Shown here: positions 1 to 12,683 of the stretch, one piece after another | How the letters are laid out: each line of letters starts with the position of its first letter | How positions within the stretch are numbered: the stretch's first letter is position 1 | NCBI GenBank assembly: GCA_963669155.1 | Contig: OZ022590.1 | Span: forward strand, 4,154,158-4,218,157 | Source: Arbacia lixula | Lineage: Eukaryota > Echinodermata > Echinoidea > Arbacioida > Arbaciidae | Reading direction: 5' to 3' | Length of the DNA: 64,000 nt | Notes under the pieces: model-generated | What the model saw: the letters and a program-made list of their open reading frames with translations, nothing else | Database searches by the model: none | Told to the model about the DNA's origin: nothing | Translations under genes and position numbers: made by a program

Positions 1-1130
1 TACAACTGACCCCCAAAACCCATCATTTTGCAGGCTAATTTATATAATCACAAGCAGTTGATACTAGTGCTTAGGAAAAAGCACAGAACAGCACTTATCA
101 CATACATGTTTGCAGTACTATAGCTCACTAAGTATTGGTGTACATGTATAAAGTACTTATGTGGGTTTGGAGTTTTGAGCTAGCCCTGCATGATAAGGAG
201 TCACTCAGCTCTAAAAGCTGTTTATTGATTAACTCCAATTTGGGTGGTGCATTTCAAAGTACAAGCCGGTCACCGAGTACTTAATAGCTAACAGACAGGG
301 TGGAGATCCATTGATGCACACACACACACACACACAACAAAACAAACGACACCTATCAACGTGTACATGGTATGCTCTAAATACACGTACACATGTACAA
401 CCAATATATATGTACCGGTACGTGAATAATTTGTAGTAACATCTTTCTCTATGGTAAAAACATTTAAATTTCTCAAGAAATGCGACTTTTCTACATGTAT
501 TTATGAAATCATAAATTTTATTTGAAATTAAAGACAGGGATAATTGTACTACTGTATCTTTATCTCAGGTCAGATCAAAATACTTTAAGTGGTCAAAAAA
601 ATGACTTTCAGAAAATAATGTCATTTCATTTTGATTTAGAGACAGACAATCTTACATTTTCTTTTATCTAGGGTTAAAATCATAAATGAGGTTTTGATTT
701 GTCCAAAAAAGGTTCATGATATGATTTCTATTCTGTTTAAAAAAACAGTCACAATGGCAATTCTGTCGAACCATTCCATGCATGAGTACTGGACTAATTG
801 TTTTCCTCGCTCCTCCATTGTGTAATTTGATCCATCCTTGTTAACTCTTTCGCACTAAATTACGTGTGGCGACCTTTTGGCACAGGCCTACGCCCGGTAA
901 TATGGCCTAGTTCACTTATTAACCTAATTTGTAATCTGCTTTGTTTGTTGCTCTTCGTCCTCCATTCCAATCAACTTGACGTAGTGTGTGACACATTCTG
1001 AATGTGTGGTATCCTCTTTATACAATATGAATCCTTCTTGTGCCAGATAAAATGCTAGGATGTATAATCTGTAAGCGTTATTGGGGACAAACACACAATT
1101 GGTACACAAAGAATTAATACAAAAAGAAAT

Positions 1131-1300
1131 ATGTGATTATACAATGCATCACTTCACATAATGATAGCATAATTACATGTGATTACATGTGATTACATGT
1201 GATTATACAACGCATCACTTCACAAAATGATAGCATAGTTACATGTGATTATAGAAATATGGGATTATACAATACATCACTTCACAAAATGATAGTATGT
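1131..1300. repeat. Tandem repeat, three ~60-70 bp units
   Basis: A unit containing 'gattatacaa' followed by 'catcacttcacaaaatgat' occurs three times in succession, separated by short 'acatgtgatt' iterations. Units differ by a few bases. No coding potential is seen. Confidence 0.75.
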
Positions 1301-2422
1301 AAATTCTTTTTAAAAAGAGTAATTGTTACACAGTGACTGAAAATAGCTCTATGGATCTAGGATTACAATTCAACTCATCAAATCATGCAGTCAGGTCTAA
1401 AAATAGCCTTGTTTTTCAATGAGACACACAGTATGTTCCGTATACTGGTACTCATAATCACTAACTTTGTAATGGAACTGATCACTACCCTGAAATATTC
1501 CAAATAACAGTTTTATGACATAATGGGCAACACTTCTCTTTCATTCAATCTCTGATGGGAGCTGTAGTGTCACCATACAATTTACCGGTGCATGTACAAA
1601 CTAAGTAGGTGCACGTATGTACGCTGTAATACGCCTAATGAGTGTAGCAGTGGAAGTGGGCTCTAGGGATCTATACAGACCTCTTTGAGCAATCAATGTC
1701 ACTAGTGCTGACAAACAACATGATTTTTTTTTTTTTGTCAGAAATCAATTGTAGCTGTACTTGTCACAGGTTGGCAAGAGGAAGCCGTTGATCTGTCTGT
1801 GCAGGAATTGATATTTTTCTTCAGGCGGTATACTTGTTTATGGCTAGAAAATTGTGTGGGTTGTGTGTGTGTGTGTGATTTTGAAGGTACTGTACAGTGT
1901 ATAAATGAAGAGAAGAACTTTATTGTACTGCAAATTCCACTCAAATACAAACTACATGTGTACCTATAGGTATGGAAATTTTGCACATTTTGTTGCTGTT
2001 GGAGTGTTGGGTTTTCTGGGTCAAGAAAAGAAACTTAGAGTCAAATACATGTCTCAAAAGGTATAGTACTTACAATGTACATGTGACATACAGTGTACTA
2101 TCAAGAAACAACTAATATAACATAGGTTCTTTAAAGACACCAGAATGCCAGGAAGGGTAAATGAACTGAAGGACATGTTTGACCAAAGAGTTCTCTTCCG
2201 ATCCATGTGCAATCAAACAAAAACAATATTATGAAGCATTATAAAGTATTGAGTAACAATTAATTGTGTATGAAGATATAAAAGGTATTCAATGGAGAGC
2301 TAACATTTGTTTTAATGTTGCTAAAACGATCCTCAAAATGAATAATACAACTGATTTGAGTGATGTGTAATACAAGACTATCTTTTCCATTTAGTACTGA
2401 TATCATTTTTACTGACACAATT

Positions 2423-2720
2423 CCTTTATGCAAAGGAATGCAAGAATAAAGATGATGAATAATACAAACTATAAAAAATCATTGTAAAAAAATTCAAAGG
2501 CCTCTTTACAGCAAAAGTGATCCATTTTTGGCTTTTACATTGGCAACACTTTGTTTTTAAATTTATTCCTTTATCCTTTATGCAAAGGAATGCAAGAATG
2601 AAGATGATGAATGATACAAACTATCAAAAATCGTTGTAAAAAAATTCAAAGGCCTCTTTACAGCAAAAGTGATCCATTTTTGGCTTTTAAATTGGCAACA
2701 CTTTGTTTTTAAATTTATTT
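2423..2720. repeat. Two-copy tandem duplication, period 152 bp
   Basis: A block starting 'cctttatgcaaaggaatgc' at 2423 is repeated from 2575 with about seven differences. Both copies contain 'ttcaaaggcctctttacagc' and 'ggcaacactttg'. The high identity suggests a recent local duplication. Confidence 0.85.
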
Positions 2721-3295
2721 CAATGAGAAACAGTATGTTTCTTCCATTATAAAGTAACAAAACATCACAATCATTCAAGTTAGAGTAATAATCATGCCAC
2801 TTTGAACATCAAAAGTGGGATTTCAGCCTTTTCATCGCCTTGCCAAATTGACAATTTAGTGATCATTTGACCCTTTATTTTGCTATGAAAAATAATTTGG
2901 AAAGTAGCACAAGGATTTATAAATGCGGTATGCCCAAAGGGATTCACCTTTTTCAGAAAGTTATTCTCTTTCATGTGATGCATCTATTACTTTTAATAGT
3001 TGATATCAAAAGTTACAGCATCAAACCACATATTTGTGGTACTTGGTCCTGAGTTGATTAAAAGTCGCTTATTCTGTTCCTGGGTTCTGAGGGAAGTCTT
3101 GTAACACATTTGATTAAAGTTAATGCTATTGGTGCACAATAGGCAACATTGTATCTATTTTGCAAATGCACAGAACTTAATATGTCATGTCTGTATATAA
3201 GGGATCTCTAGGCTTTCTTGAAATTATTCTTGATGGAAAACATTTCTTAATGTTAAAGAGAATTGCCTTGAGAAACATCTTAGCTTCAACTACCT

Positions 3296-3515
3296 GTATA
3301 CTCCAGCTCAAAGGAATTGGCAAAGGGAAAGGGAAGGACCTGCAGTTTTAAACCGCGGTATATTTTGTCCAGTTCAGCATGAACCGCAATGCTTTAGCCT
3401 AAAAAGCATCAGGTTTCATGCTGAATTGGACAAAATATACCACGGTTCAAAACTGTGGGTCCTTCCCTTTCTTCTCTTTCCCTTTTCCTATGCCAATTCC
3501 TTTGAGCTGTAGTGT
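3296..3515. mobile_element. Palindromic MITE-like element, ~220 bp
   Basis: The left arm contains 'cagctcaaaggaattggc' and 'tattttgtccagttcagcat'. The right arm carries the inverse complement of both, and even the centre folds ('aatgcttt' against 'aaaagcatc'). Almost the whole element can form one hairpin. It has no coding capacity. The family is not identified; the structure is typical of a fold-back MITE. Confidence 0.7.
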
Positions 3516-3719
3516 AAATAATGGATTAAAACCAGAGGCATTTCTTTTTGAGAAATGCGGATGCGCCCCATGTTACAAGAAACAAACAAAACCATCTTCG
3601 TCATTTGGAGTAAAGGCCACCATCTGGTATATCGTTGTACTGTGTCATTTAAGTTAAAAATAAAATGATAAAACAATTTGCCCCATCACTGATCTGGAGG
3701 ATAGAGATCTTAAAAGCAG

Positions 3720-3960
3720 GTTGATATTGGTAAAGAAAGGTTGAACTTTTCAAGAGTATCAGTTTGGCTAAATTCTTACTAGAAGAGAAAGTCCAATCTG
3801 AAGTTGCAGTAACTTTGTTTCCATTATAGCAGAAACATTTAAGGTTTGATGAAAATCTGTCAAAGGATATGAAAGTTATGATCTTTTAACATTTTGATTT
3901 TGTGACATTACATGCAAGATGCTCTCCTATATAAACATTTAGGCCTATTAAACATTTTGA
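3720..3960. mobile_element. Degenerate fragment of the 'gtgaacttcccc' TTAA MITE family
   Basis: Motifs such as 'tttgatgaaaatctgtcaaa', 'attttgattttgtgacatta' and 'gatgctctcctata' match the better preserved copy at 22950-23451 in order. Termini are not preserved. Confidence 0.55.
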
Positions 3961-4884
3961 TATTCTCAAAAGGATGTAAAAAGCATCATTTTGATTTTAT
4001 TTTTTAAATACTACATGTATAGTCCAACAAGTCACTGGCAAAAGAAGCACCATGAGCTGTTCCTTTCCTAAATTAACAAACTGATCATAGTATAGGCACG
4101 AAACTTACCACACAATCTGTTATACTCTTCCAAAAAGACGGCATTTTGTTGTTTCTTCTACACTACAGCTAGATCGAATGACCAGACGCCAAAAATTCAA
4201 TCCACCGGTAGACCAAAGCAACACGTTCCCCGGAGACAACCCGTACCCGGTACCCACTCGACCATTCGACCACTGGTTCTGCCAGCCACGGTCCAATCGC
4301 CAACTTCTCCTTTTCTCTGTCGTTTTACCCCGCTCTTTATACAGTTACAAATAAGATGCTGACGTTAGAGCTTTGATGACATTGATGTTAACATTGTCAC
4401 ACTGATGTAGATTTTATATCAGTTTAGAAGATGTCGCTGGGCTTCAGCTGAAGCAACCACTGTCCAACGATGAGATGATCTATTTTGGTACATGATATGA
4501 GCGTAATACCGCGCGCGCCGCGCCGCAGGCGATACACATCAGACGCCAGAGATGGGCGTGCATGGTACGGGATCCTGGGCGGGTGGATCCGGGGAGCGGA
4601 CCGATGAATGCTGTTGGGAAGATGGGCAGGTATTATTGATGGGTAACCAACCCTACTATTTACGATGATTAGCTTGTGTTTGCGCCACGAGATGGAGCTA
4701 TATACAGCAACACGGAACCTAAATATGGACAAAACCAGAATGCCGTTGATGCTAACTTTACTCCATTGCCATGCAAAAAATGGTCATTGCCAATCATTGT
4801 CATTAATGTAATTATCCCGATCCCGTGTGGGTTTTTTTAAAGGAAAATGACCGTTATTTTATTTGGAAGGGAGAGAGGGGAAGT

Positions 4885-4888
<4 letters not shown>

Positions 4889-4940
<52 letters not shown>

Positions 4941-4970
4941 TAGAGAGAGAGTGAGAGAGAGCGAAAGAGG
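4889..4970. repeat. GA microsatellite
   Basis: A pure (GA)n run of about 50 bp is followed by interrupted GA. The open frames on either strand across it are repeat artefacts. Confidence 0.95.
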
Positions 4971-5189
4971 TAGGAAAATTGAAAAGGTGAGGTTGGTGAG
5001 AGTATGTAAAATAAATGTGACGTGTGTGTTTGTGTGAGAGGGTATGTGTGTATTTGTGTGTGTGTATGTGGGGGGGGGGGGATTAAACAACTTATAATAA
5101 TAATAATTTAATCATTTTAATTCATTTCGTAAAAATCCTGGCAAAATATTATACCCAGTCAGAAAAGTATGACACACTCACTTTACCAG

Positions 5190-5610
5190 CTGTAAGAAAA
5201 GTCATGAAACTCGGCAGGAATCAGCAATATACCCTAACGATAACGTGTATAAAATGTCATACATGTAGTTATATAGCTTCACGAACATTTTCAGGAGAAG
5301 TGAAAAACTATGATTGTTAACGTTTGAACCGCAGCGAGCATAGTCTACATTCATAGTCTCAGCGCACGATGCGAGTTGCAAACTCATGGCACGCACCGGC
5401 AAGCGGCAAAGCGGTCTCCGGTCTGTACTCTATCGCGTTCGGACGACCCGCCCCAAAAGTCCTTACAATATATTGATCGCTACAAATTCGCCTAACGTCA
5501 GTTTACAGCTCTATCATCGGGAGGGAAGTTCTAATATATTATCTTCTTCCATTTTCCATGGGTTTTATTTATTCATTTATTTTTTGACCTGCAAAAGAGA
5601 CACCCTGTCT
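5190..5610 (-). mobile_element. Dispersed repeat, inverted partner of 6010-6460
   Basis: This stretch is the reverse-orientation relative of 6010-6460 and 32440-32910. Shared features include 'gtcatgaaactcggcagg', 'gggagggaagtt', 'tcttccattttcc' and a terminal 'acaccctgtctt'. No open frame of known family is present. Probably a non-autonomous DNA element. Confidence 0.55.
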
Positions 5611-5746
5611 TAAAACATAGGGCTTGCAAAATAATATTCTAGATACATTAAAACTGCAACAACAATGATCCTAGCAGCATTAGCAGTTATCTAATACGTA
5701 ATGATAATTTAATTAAGTTGAAACAAAGTGTTATGGATTAATCAGT

Positions 5747-5911
5747 AGGGCGTAGCCGTTGTCAGCACTGGCCAAAATGGTCAGTGCTGACAACTTCAGT
5801 GAAATCCTCGGTTTTGATTGGCTGAGAGGCACTAGCCTTTGACTGTTACTACGGTAACTGTCGGAAAAAAGATAGCTTGTCAGACAAAAAATGTTCATGA
5901 AACGCCCTCCA
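5747..5911. mobile_element. Short MITE with 'ggggcatttc'-type ends
   Basis: Begins near 'gggcgtagccgttgtcagca' and ends 'catgaaacgccctcc'. The internal 'gattggctgagaggcactag' and 'ctgttactacggtaactgtc' are shared with the cleaner copy at 27179-27318, where both termini read as inverted repeats. Confidence 0.6.
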
Positions 5912-6009
5912 GGAAAATCAAAGAAAAAATATTTTTTTATACTGCGAAACAGACTTTGAACTTAGACGCTAACAATTTATGTTAAACGATTGGGTAGCCC
6001 TTTCGTAGG

Positions 6010-6460
6010 TCAAATAAAAATGTTTGTAAAAACTACGGGAAATGGAAGAAAATACAGTATATCAACTTTTCTCCCAATTATAGAGCGTAAATTGATTTTG
6101 AGCAGAATCATATTGGTTTCTATGTTTCAAGTAGACTTTTAAACGGGTCGTCTAAAACCTGTAGCCCGGAGACCGCAATTCGCAATAGCGCACGTCGTGG
6201 CGTTTCGCACTGCACAGGAATACGTCGAGGCTAATAAATTGTGCGTTGCATTACGGTCAGAGTGAAAACATCAGTTAGGCCGCTATGTTTCAAAAGGAAG
6301 CCGGGATATAGTTTTTCAATTGTCCTGAAAAAAAAAGTTCGTGAAAATATAAATTGTGAGATTTCATATACGTTATTTTTGGGGTATACTCTGGATTCCT
6401 GCCGAGTTTCATGACTTTTGCAAAAGGGAAACACCTTGGGCTGTCTTTAAAGGAATTTGA
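6010..6460 (+). mobile_element. Dispersed repeat, second copy
   Basis: Direct-orientation relative of 32440-32910 and inverse of 5190-5610. Shared motifs are 'aaatggaagaaaat', 'acgggtcgtc', 'gagaccgc', 'aaagttcgtgaaa' and 'cctgccgagtttcatgac'. With 5190-5610 it forms a large inverted pair around the MITE at 5747-5911. Confidence 0.55.
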
Positions 6461-6484
6461 AAGGACATGAGAGACATCATACGT

Positions 6485-6620
6485 GAAAGGGGGGGGGGGG
6501 GGGATAAAGAGGGAGATCGAGATGCGTGGGGGTGGCGGAGAAACACAGTAGGAGAGAGACAGAGACAGAGACAGAGTAATAGAGAGTGCATGAGAGAGAG
6601 AAAGAGAGAGAGGGGGAGAC

Positions 6621-6673
<53 letters not shown>

Positions 6674-6680
6674 TGGAAAT
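6485..6680. repeat. G-run plus GA-rich microsatellite
   Basis: A homopolymer run of about 14 G is followed by an irregular GA/GACA array. The open frames in this stretch (RE/RERE on plus, SLSL on minus) are repeat artefacts. Confidence 0.95.
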
Positions 6681-6993
6681 GAATGAATAGGGAGAGGAAG
6701 ACAAAGGAATAGGAGAGAGAAATTAAAAGAAATATGGGATTATGTTTAAGGCATACGTTTGTCTGAGACCCGTCTGAGATGGTTTTAACTTTGTGTGTAA
6801 TCATTTCGCCTTAAACAGAACAATATCATGGTAACAGTCAACTTAAATAGAAGAGAAACAACACTGATGTTCAAGCAGACCTATTGTTTTGTATTCGTTG
6901 TGGTGAATAGCGCCACTTACGACAGTCACTCTAAGTGTTATGATACATAAGCTCTCTCGCCGCTTTTCTCGGTATTCAGTATAAACCCAAACT

Positions 6994-7074
6994 ATGCTGA
7001 CAGACATCAGGTACATACTTCACAAATTCATGAATTGGACAGAACAGCGACAGGAACATACGAGACATGACGAG
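6994..7074 (+). CDS. Possible short first coding exon (unidentified)
   Basis: An ATG at 6994 opens 27 codons beginning MLTDIRYILHKF and ending RHDE, then stops exactly at a strong donor (GAG|GTAAGT, 7075). A TATA-like 'gtataaac' lies about 15 bp upstream. The peptide is not recognised and no following exon was found in the next several kilobases. It could be a chance match of ATG and donor. Confidence 0.15.
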
Positions 7075-7252
7075 GTAAGTCGTTAATCTGATTTCTTATA
7101 ATGCGACAGCAAATATCCAGCACGATGTGTCATATTTTATCATCGGTAATGAATTATGAAAACCTGTTTAATCTTTGAAACGAAGCAGCGTTCTAATGAT
7201 GATAATAACATTCTTTTTAAACGCTAGATATGTTGCTCATTGCGGATTTAAA

Positions 7253-7342
7253 TCGCTGGTGATAATCGTTTGTCTCGCAGTGTATGGTCAACAGAATCTA
7301 AAAAGATCACGACATTGCGAGACAAACGATTATCACTAGCGA
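7253..7342. ncRNA. 30 bp hairpin with ~30 nt loop
   Basis: The arm 7253-7282 is complementary to 7313-7342 with two mismatches; the core is 'gataatcgtttgtctcgca'. The loop is 7283-7312. It could be a small fold-back element or a transcribed hairpin. There is no evidence of transcription, and the ncRNA type only marks a candidate. Confidence 0.3.
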
Positions 7343-8744
7343 ACATTCTTTTTGTTTATGATATATAAATATTGCCATATTAATGCAAACTGGAGGAACC
7401 TTTTTCTAATTACCTCCCTGATCACTGCTATATATAGTTCCTGGCAAAGTACCTTTCTCTTTCAACAGTAGGCCTATTCTTTAACGAATTAATGGACACT
7501 TTAAATTAGATCAGGTATGTTTCTCGACAGTTTCAGCTATTAGTGTTTTAAAGTATCTTCTGTGATATTTGAAGCAATTAGATGTGATGTTGTTGTTTTT
7601 ATTTGTTCCACTGAAATGAAGACCTAATAATAATCAGACCCTGCTTCGTAATATATATATATATATTTTTATCAACTATCCAGGATGAAGAACTTAATGG
7701 TAAAACATGAAATGTTTCTCTTGCGTGACATGAAGTCTTTCTTTGAGTCTGCAACATTGATCTGTAAACCTTACCTGGAGATAATTGGAGGATGATCAGC
7801 CTCTTCGTCCACTGCCACCTACTTGGTTTTCTTTGCAAGACGGGCGATTCGAGAAGCCCTAATCAATTCAGTTATCTTCCTATGATATTAAACACTGTAA
7901 AATACTCTGCAAGAACAGTAAGATCATAATAGTTTTATAGCTCCAGAATACAGAAAATCTAACAATTTGCCTTTAACCCTTAATTTGCTTGAAAGAGATA
8001 TGTTGCTTTAAGAGATTTGTGTGTATTGATGGTGAAATAATTCACAATAATTCACGCTTTATAGGTTAAAGATTCAACGACTGTAGTGTATCAATAAGAG
8101 ATAAAACGTATGAAATACACGTAGCATCTGCAGTGTTGACCGTGATGGGCATTATTGTAGAACTCTACCTGAAGACGAATGCAGACGTGACGTAGCCTTA
8201 AGCAGTATTACATTAGCACAGGCTTGTTTCAGTGAGCTGTATAAACCGTGCGTGTACCTATACCGGCACAAGCCGACCGCTTCAAAATACCACGGCTCGA
8301 GCGATTCAATTTGTAAAGGTGGCTCAATACACAGGTAGTAAAATCGTTTCTTATTCCACGGGGCGCTTTTTTCAAGACAGAAAGAAAAATCAATATGAGA
8401 GGGACGGTCATACATTATGCAACGGTCAGTTCTAGGGCTGTAATTTCCCTCCGCTTACAGGAATTCGATTATGCCCGTCCCCGTACGATGGTAGAGTTCC
8501 TGAAGCTACGAAGTTCTGGGAAAGACGGGTGTGTTGTTGTTGTTGTTGTTGTTGTTGTTAGATTTGAGTCATTATCATTTTGCAGATTTTAAACAAAAAG
8601 AAAATTTTGTGATAATTTGCTTCGGTTCTTTTTTATAGGAAAAACTTGTGTAAGGCATTAAAGAGCAAATTGAATTTAATCACATTAATTTTATTACCTA
8701 CTTTCTCGCTCCGAGGACATAAACGGTCACCCCTACCGTGGCTT
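7343..8744. other. No gene recognised
   Basis: Contains an (AT)n run near 7658-7675 and a (TTG)n run near 8531-8562. Overlapping short frames on both strands at 8150-8590 resemble no family I know. Confidence 0.5.
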
Positions 8745-9525
8745 AGTACCATTTTACCAAGTCTTACCAAGACTAACCATCTTACCAAGTCTTACCATTT
8801 TACCAAGTGTGACCAAGTCTTACCATTTTACCAAGTGTTACCAAGTGTTACCAAGTCTTACCATTTTACCAAGTGTTACCAAGTGTTACCAAGTCTTACC
8901 ATTTTATCAAGTCATACCAAGTCTTACCATCTTACTAAGTTTTACCAAGTCTTACCATCATACCAAGTCATACCAAGTCTTACCAAGTTTACCAAGTCTT
9001 ACCAAGTTTTACCAAGTCTTGCCAAGTCTTACGAAGTCTTAACATTTTACCAAGTCCTACCATCTTACCATCTTACCAAGTTTACCTAGTCTTACCAAGT
9101 TTTACCAAGTCTTACCAAGTCTTACCATCTTACCAAGTCTTACCAAGTTTTACCAAGTCTTACCATCTTACTAAGTTTTACCAAGTCTTACCATCTTACC
9201 AAGTCATACCAAGTCTTACCAACTCTTACCATCTTACCAAGTTTTATAAAGTCCTACCAAGTCTTACCATCTTACCAAGTTTACCAAGTTTTACCAAGTT
9301 TTACCAAGTCTTACCAAGTCTTACCAAGTCTTACCAAGTCTTAACATCTTACCAGGTTGACCAAATCTTACCATGTCTTACCATCTTACTACGTTTACCA
9401 AGTCTTACCAATTCTCACCATCTTACCATGTCTTACCATCTTACCAAGTCTTACCATCTTACCAAGTTTACCAAGTCTAACCAAGTCTTAACATCTTACC
9501 AGGTTTTCCAAATCTTACCAAGCGA
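8745..9525. repeat. Minisatellite of 'taccaagtct/taccatctt' units
   Basis: About 780 bp built from a 9-10 bp module 'ttaccaagtc' alternating irregularly with 'ttaccatctt' and 'ttaccaagtt'. Because it lacks stops in some frames it yields false frames of TKSYQVLPS type. The irregular alternation suggests unequal exchange rather than a fixed higher-order unit. Confidence 0.95.
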
Positions 9526-11289
9526 AAAGAAGACGATTAGTCTGGCTTCCAGGATGTTCAACATTTCTGATCCAAACTGAAACAAAGGGTCTACGACTCA
9601 AAGACTAGTCACTGCATCATTTTTCTCTTGCCTCAGTCCGTCCTAAGGCCGGAGAAGACAAGGAGCATGATTAGTCTACTGTATTCAAACCCCTTTTGGA
9701 GGAGTTTGGTTAAGAAATTAGGCCTTACAGTCTCGAAGCCAGGCTAAAAGATGATATGTGGCATAGGTGGGGAAGGTGGGTGCATGAGGCAGTAGTGTAT
9801 AGTCTAAAGACGCAGCCACAATCGTGAGATGTCCCTTCCCATAACATAGAGGTCTGAGGACAGTAGACTATACAACTGATTAACCGGTTCTATCCTGATG
9901 CAGTGCGTTAGTTCTATGCTGCATTTGAATCTCCAAGTTTCAACTTTATGTACAATACATTCCACGTAAGAAAATGAAATACACGTTACTTATAAGGAAA
10001 GCAACGATTCCATTCAATATTTATCAGAAGTTATACATATTTCGAACAAGGGTAAACAAGCAAATAATCATCGTGAGACGGCAATCTCAGGTTTCCACGT
10101 AATAATCATGAAAATGTATAGTGATTTGCATTTTAAACTAGGAGTAAAAAGATTAAATAGTAAACAAACAAACAAACAATATTGCCAGACGGCTTTTTCC
10201 GCTTCACATAATAATAATGATCATTTCATGAGAAGGAAATCAATTTCAAACAAGGGGGAAAACAACAAAAGGGAAAGTAACAAAGAAACCTTGTCAGGCG
10301 GATAATTATCATTGAGAAATGAACAGTTGAAGCTTCGAGCATCGAGCATTGAGCCTTAATTAAGTGAGCAATGATCTACAGTCACCCGTAACCATCCAAG
10401 ATTTAAGTGCAGATTAAAGCGCAACCTGAACATTGCATATCTTTTCGCTTATTTCCTCCTCCGTATGCCCTCACCTTTTACTTTTAATACTCTGTCCCAT
10501 TATTTCCTGGATATTGTTTTTCAGCTTTTGTTCCTCCCTTTACGATATTTTTCTCGTAATTGTATATTAAACCAAATTTTATAATTTCATGTATACCCCC
10601 CACAAGCTTCGATTTTTATAGGGTCTCCCCATATTGTGTAATATGATTTTTTCATACGCATTATTTTCTTTTCAAATTCATTTATCAGTATAACTTTACA
10701 CTTTCAGGTTCTTGTTTATCCAATGTTTATTTATGGAGACATATAAATTCAAAATTCAAATTCAATACATGTATATTAACATACCCATACAGTGATGTAC
10801 TGGTAAAAATCGATCGTGTTTTTCCAAGATACGAAGTACTATTATTATCATCATAATATGTTGTTACGTATGGCACCTTTGTTGAAAAGGGCATATTTAC
10901 CAGTTCAAGACGGTTCAGGCATATCATTTCAAAAGAGAGTTTGACTTAAATTAAATCGAATAAATGATTGACTATTCATTGGAATTCACAAAAGGAGTAT
11001 GACAGTGAGAATGACATGAAAAATCATGCAAGAGTATTGAACTTTGCTTGTCCTCCATAACTGTATTTAAGACGGTAATTTGAACTTCTATGCCAACAAA
11101 CTTATTAAAACGTTTTAATAATGTATTCCCAACTTTTGCTCTAATATTATCGCGTATACACGCGTTATGTTGAATGCACCGTGAATCTGATTTTTTATCA
11201 TTTTGGGAAATCTTTGGAGTTGAATGGTTGAATGTTGTGAATTTAATCAACCATCTCACAGGTCAACAGCCACAACCAACCTTGCAGCA
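9526..11289. other. No gene recognised
   Basis: Low-complexity AT-rich sequence with no strong open frame, inverted repeat or family match that I can name. Confidence 0.5.
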
Positions 11290-11750
11290 TGATGGTCGCT
11301 TGAAAACGATATGAAACTAAATCCTGCCAAATGCACGCGAATGGAGGTCAATTTCATGCGGTCTCCTCCTATCCTATTGCCAATCTTGCTTGTCAATCAC
11401 AATCTAGAGTTGGTAATCACAATCTAGAGTTGGCAGGCAGCATGAAATTGTTGGGCGTCACAATTCAAACTGATCTGAAATGGAACCAACATATGAATGG
11501 CATTACCAAACGAGTTAATTGCAAACTACATATTATGCTTCTTTAGTGAAACGGTTTTCTTTACCAATACGTGACTTACTGACGTGATATGAGGGTTATA
11601 CCCGCCCTGTTATCGAATGTGGCGCCCTGTATGGTGCAATGGCATTACCCAGTCGCAATCCTCTGACATAGAGAAAATACAAAAAAGCGCTTTACGGATC
11701 ATACTCTAGGGGAAGTAACTGCTGATTAATTCATGTGAGAGGGGCCGGAA
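11290..11750 (+). pseudogene. Non-LTR retrotransposon reverse transcriptase fragment
   Basis: Reading the plus strand with frame changes gives, in order, 'MKLNPAKC', 'KLLGVTIQTDLKWNQHM', 'ALYGAMALPSR' and 'KYKKAL'. This is the arrangement seen downstream of the catalytic centre in CR1/L2-like reverse transcriptases (MKLNPxKC, then LG-DLKW-H, then the thumb). Stops and frameshifts break it, and no 5' part, endonuclease or tail is visible, so this is a dead 3' fragment. Confidence 0.65.
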
Positions 11751-12214
11751 CAACTGACCCCATAGGTCGAAAGGGTGAACCCTCGACATCACAAACAATT
11801 TTTGCAAAACAACATATGCAAGCCACAGTCATTACAAAGTTAATTACAAATAATGGAGTCTAAAATCTAGAATATTAACTATTAGTAAAGCTGCACGGAC
11901 ACATGTTGCATACATTTGTTAGCGATATCTTTATTGATATGAAATTGATTGCATTGGACTACCAAAACCCTATGAAATTACAAAAAACGTCTCTCTCTAA
12001 TTTGCATATTTCACAGATATTTGAAAGGTAAGTCATGTAGTGCATGGTTGCCAGAATCTTGTTATAACTCTTATCAAGGATTCATACTCTTCTCGTAATG
12101 TATACTACCAATACCACGATACAACATCACAGTATGAAACAGTAAACAAGTTTTCAATAGACATGTAGACATGATTAAATATTTAGTAGAGGTTTGTCAA
12201 CAAAATAAAAACAG

Positions 12215-12345
12215 CTACCAGATGCCCCAAAGCTCTGTATTCTATTCAACAACCACATATCCAGAGGTCTTACCCCTAGTAAAAAACGCCTATACATTGG
12301 TACAATGTACAGTTTTTCCTGTAATCTTCTAATTTCCCCCAAACA
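12215..12345. repeat. Direct repeat copy A (~130 bp)
   Basis: Shares 'agctctgtattctattcaac', 'taaaaaacgcctatacattg' and 'tttttcctgtaatcttctaa' with copy B at 12968-13104. Nature unknown; possibly terminal repeats or fragments of one dispersed element. Confidence 0.7.
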
Positions 12346-12620
12346 TGTACTGTCTTGTTTGTTCACTTACTTTAAAATAGTTTCCCCACCACAATCCGTT
12401 AGTTAACATGAAGAATACCATGAAGCGAAACAGATCAGTGATTACTACATGTGGTGTTTTTTTTTATTTGAGATATTTAAACTACTCATAGTTTTGCAGC
12501 TGTTGCTAATATTTGAGGTTTCAGACTGTATCATTTGTTTTCAGTGATTGCGGCTTATAGATTAACCTATACAAACAGTAATTTTAGCACGGCGCGAGCG
12601 ATGGGATTTGGAGATAATAT

Positions 12621-12683
12621 AATATAAGATAAGATAAGATAAGATAAGATAAGATAAGATAAGAAAAGATAAGATAAGATTTT
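12621..12683. repeat. (AAGAT)n microsatellite
   Basis: About ten near-perfect pentanucleotide units, 'ataag' phase. Confidence 0.95.

Larger units (their letters stand above)
1..3295. other. AT-rich region without recognised gene
   Basis: I see no convincing coding exon here. The short open frames lack family resemblance and cross simple repeats. The stretch holds a short CA run near 316-336, a GT run near 1861-1877 and the two tandem arrays listed separately. It may be intergenic or intronic to a gene outside the window. Confidence 0.6.

Noticed and set aside
4424..4732. 102-residue minus-strand frame in a GC-rich patch
   Set aside because: No family resemblance, no splice or start evidence; kept out of the gene list.
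8646..9089. Repeat protein of TKSYQVLPS units
   Set aside because: Minisatellite translation, no start context or homologue.
8745..9525. CRISPR-like array
   Set aside because: Short direct repeats without unique spacers in an animal genome.
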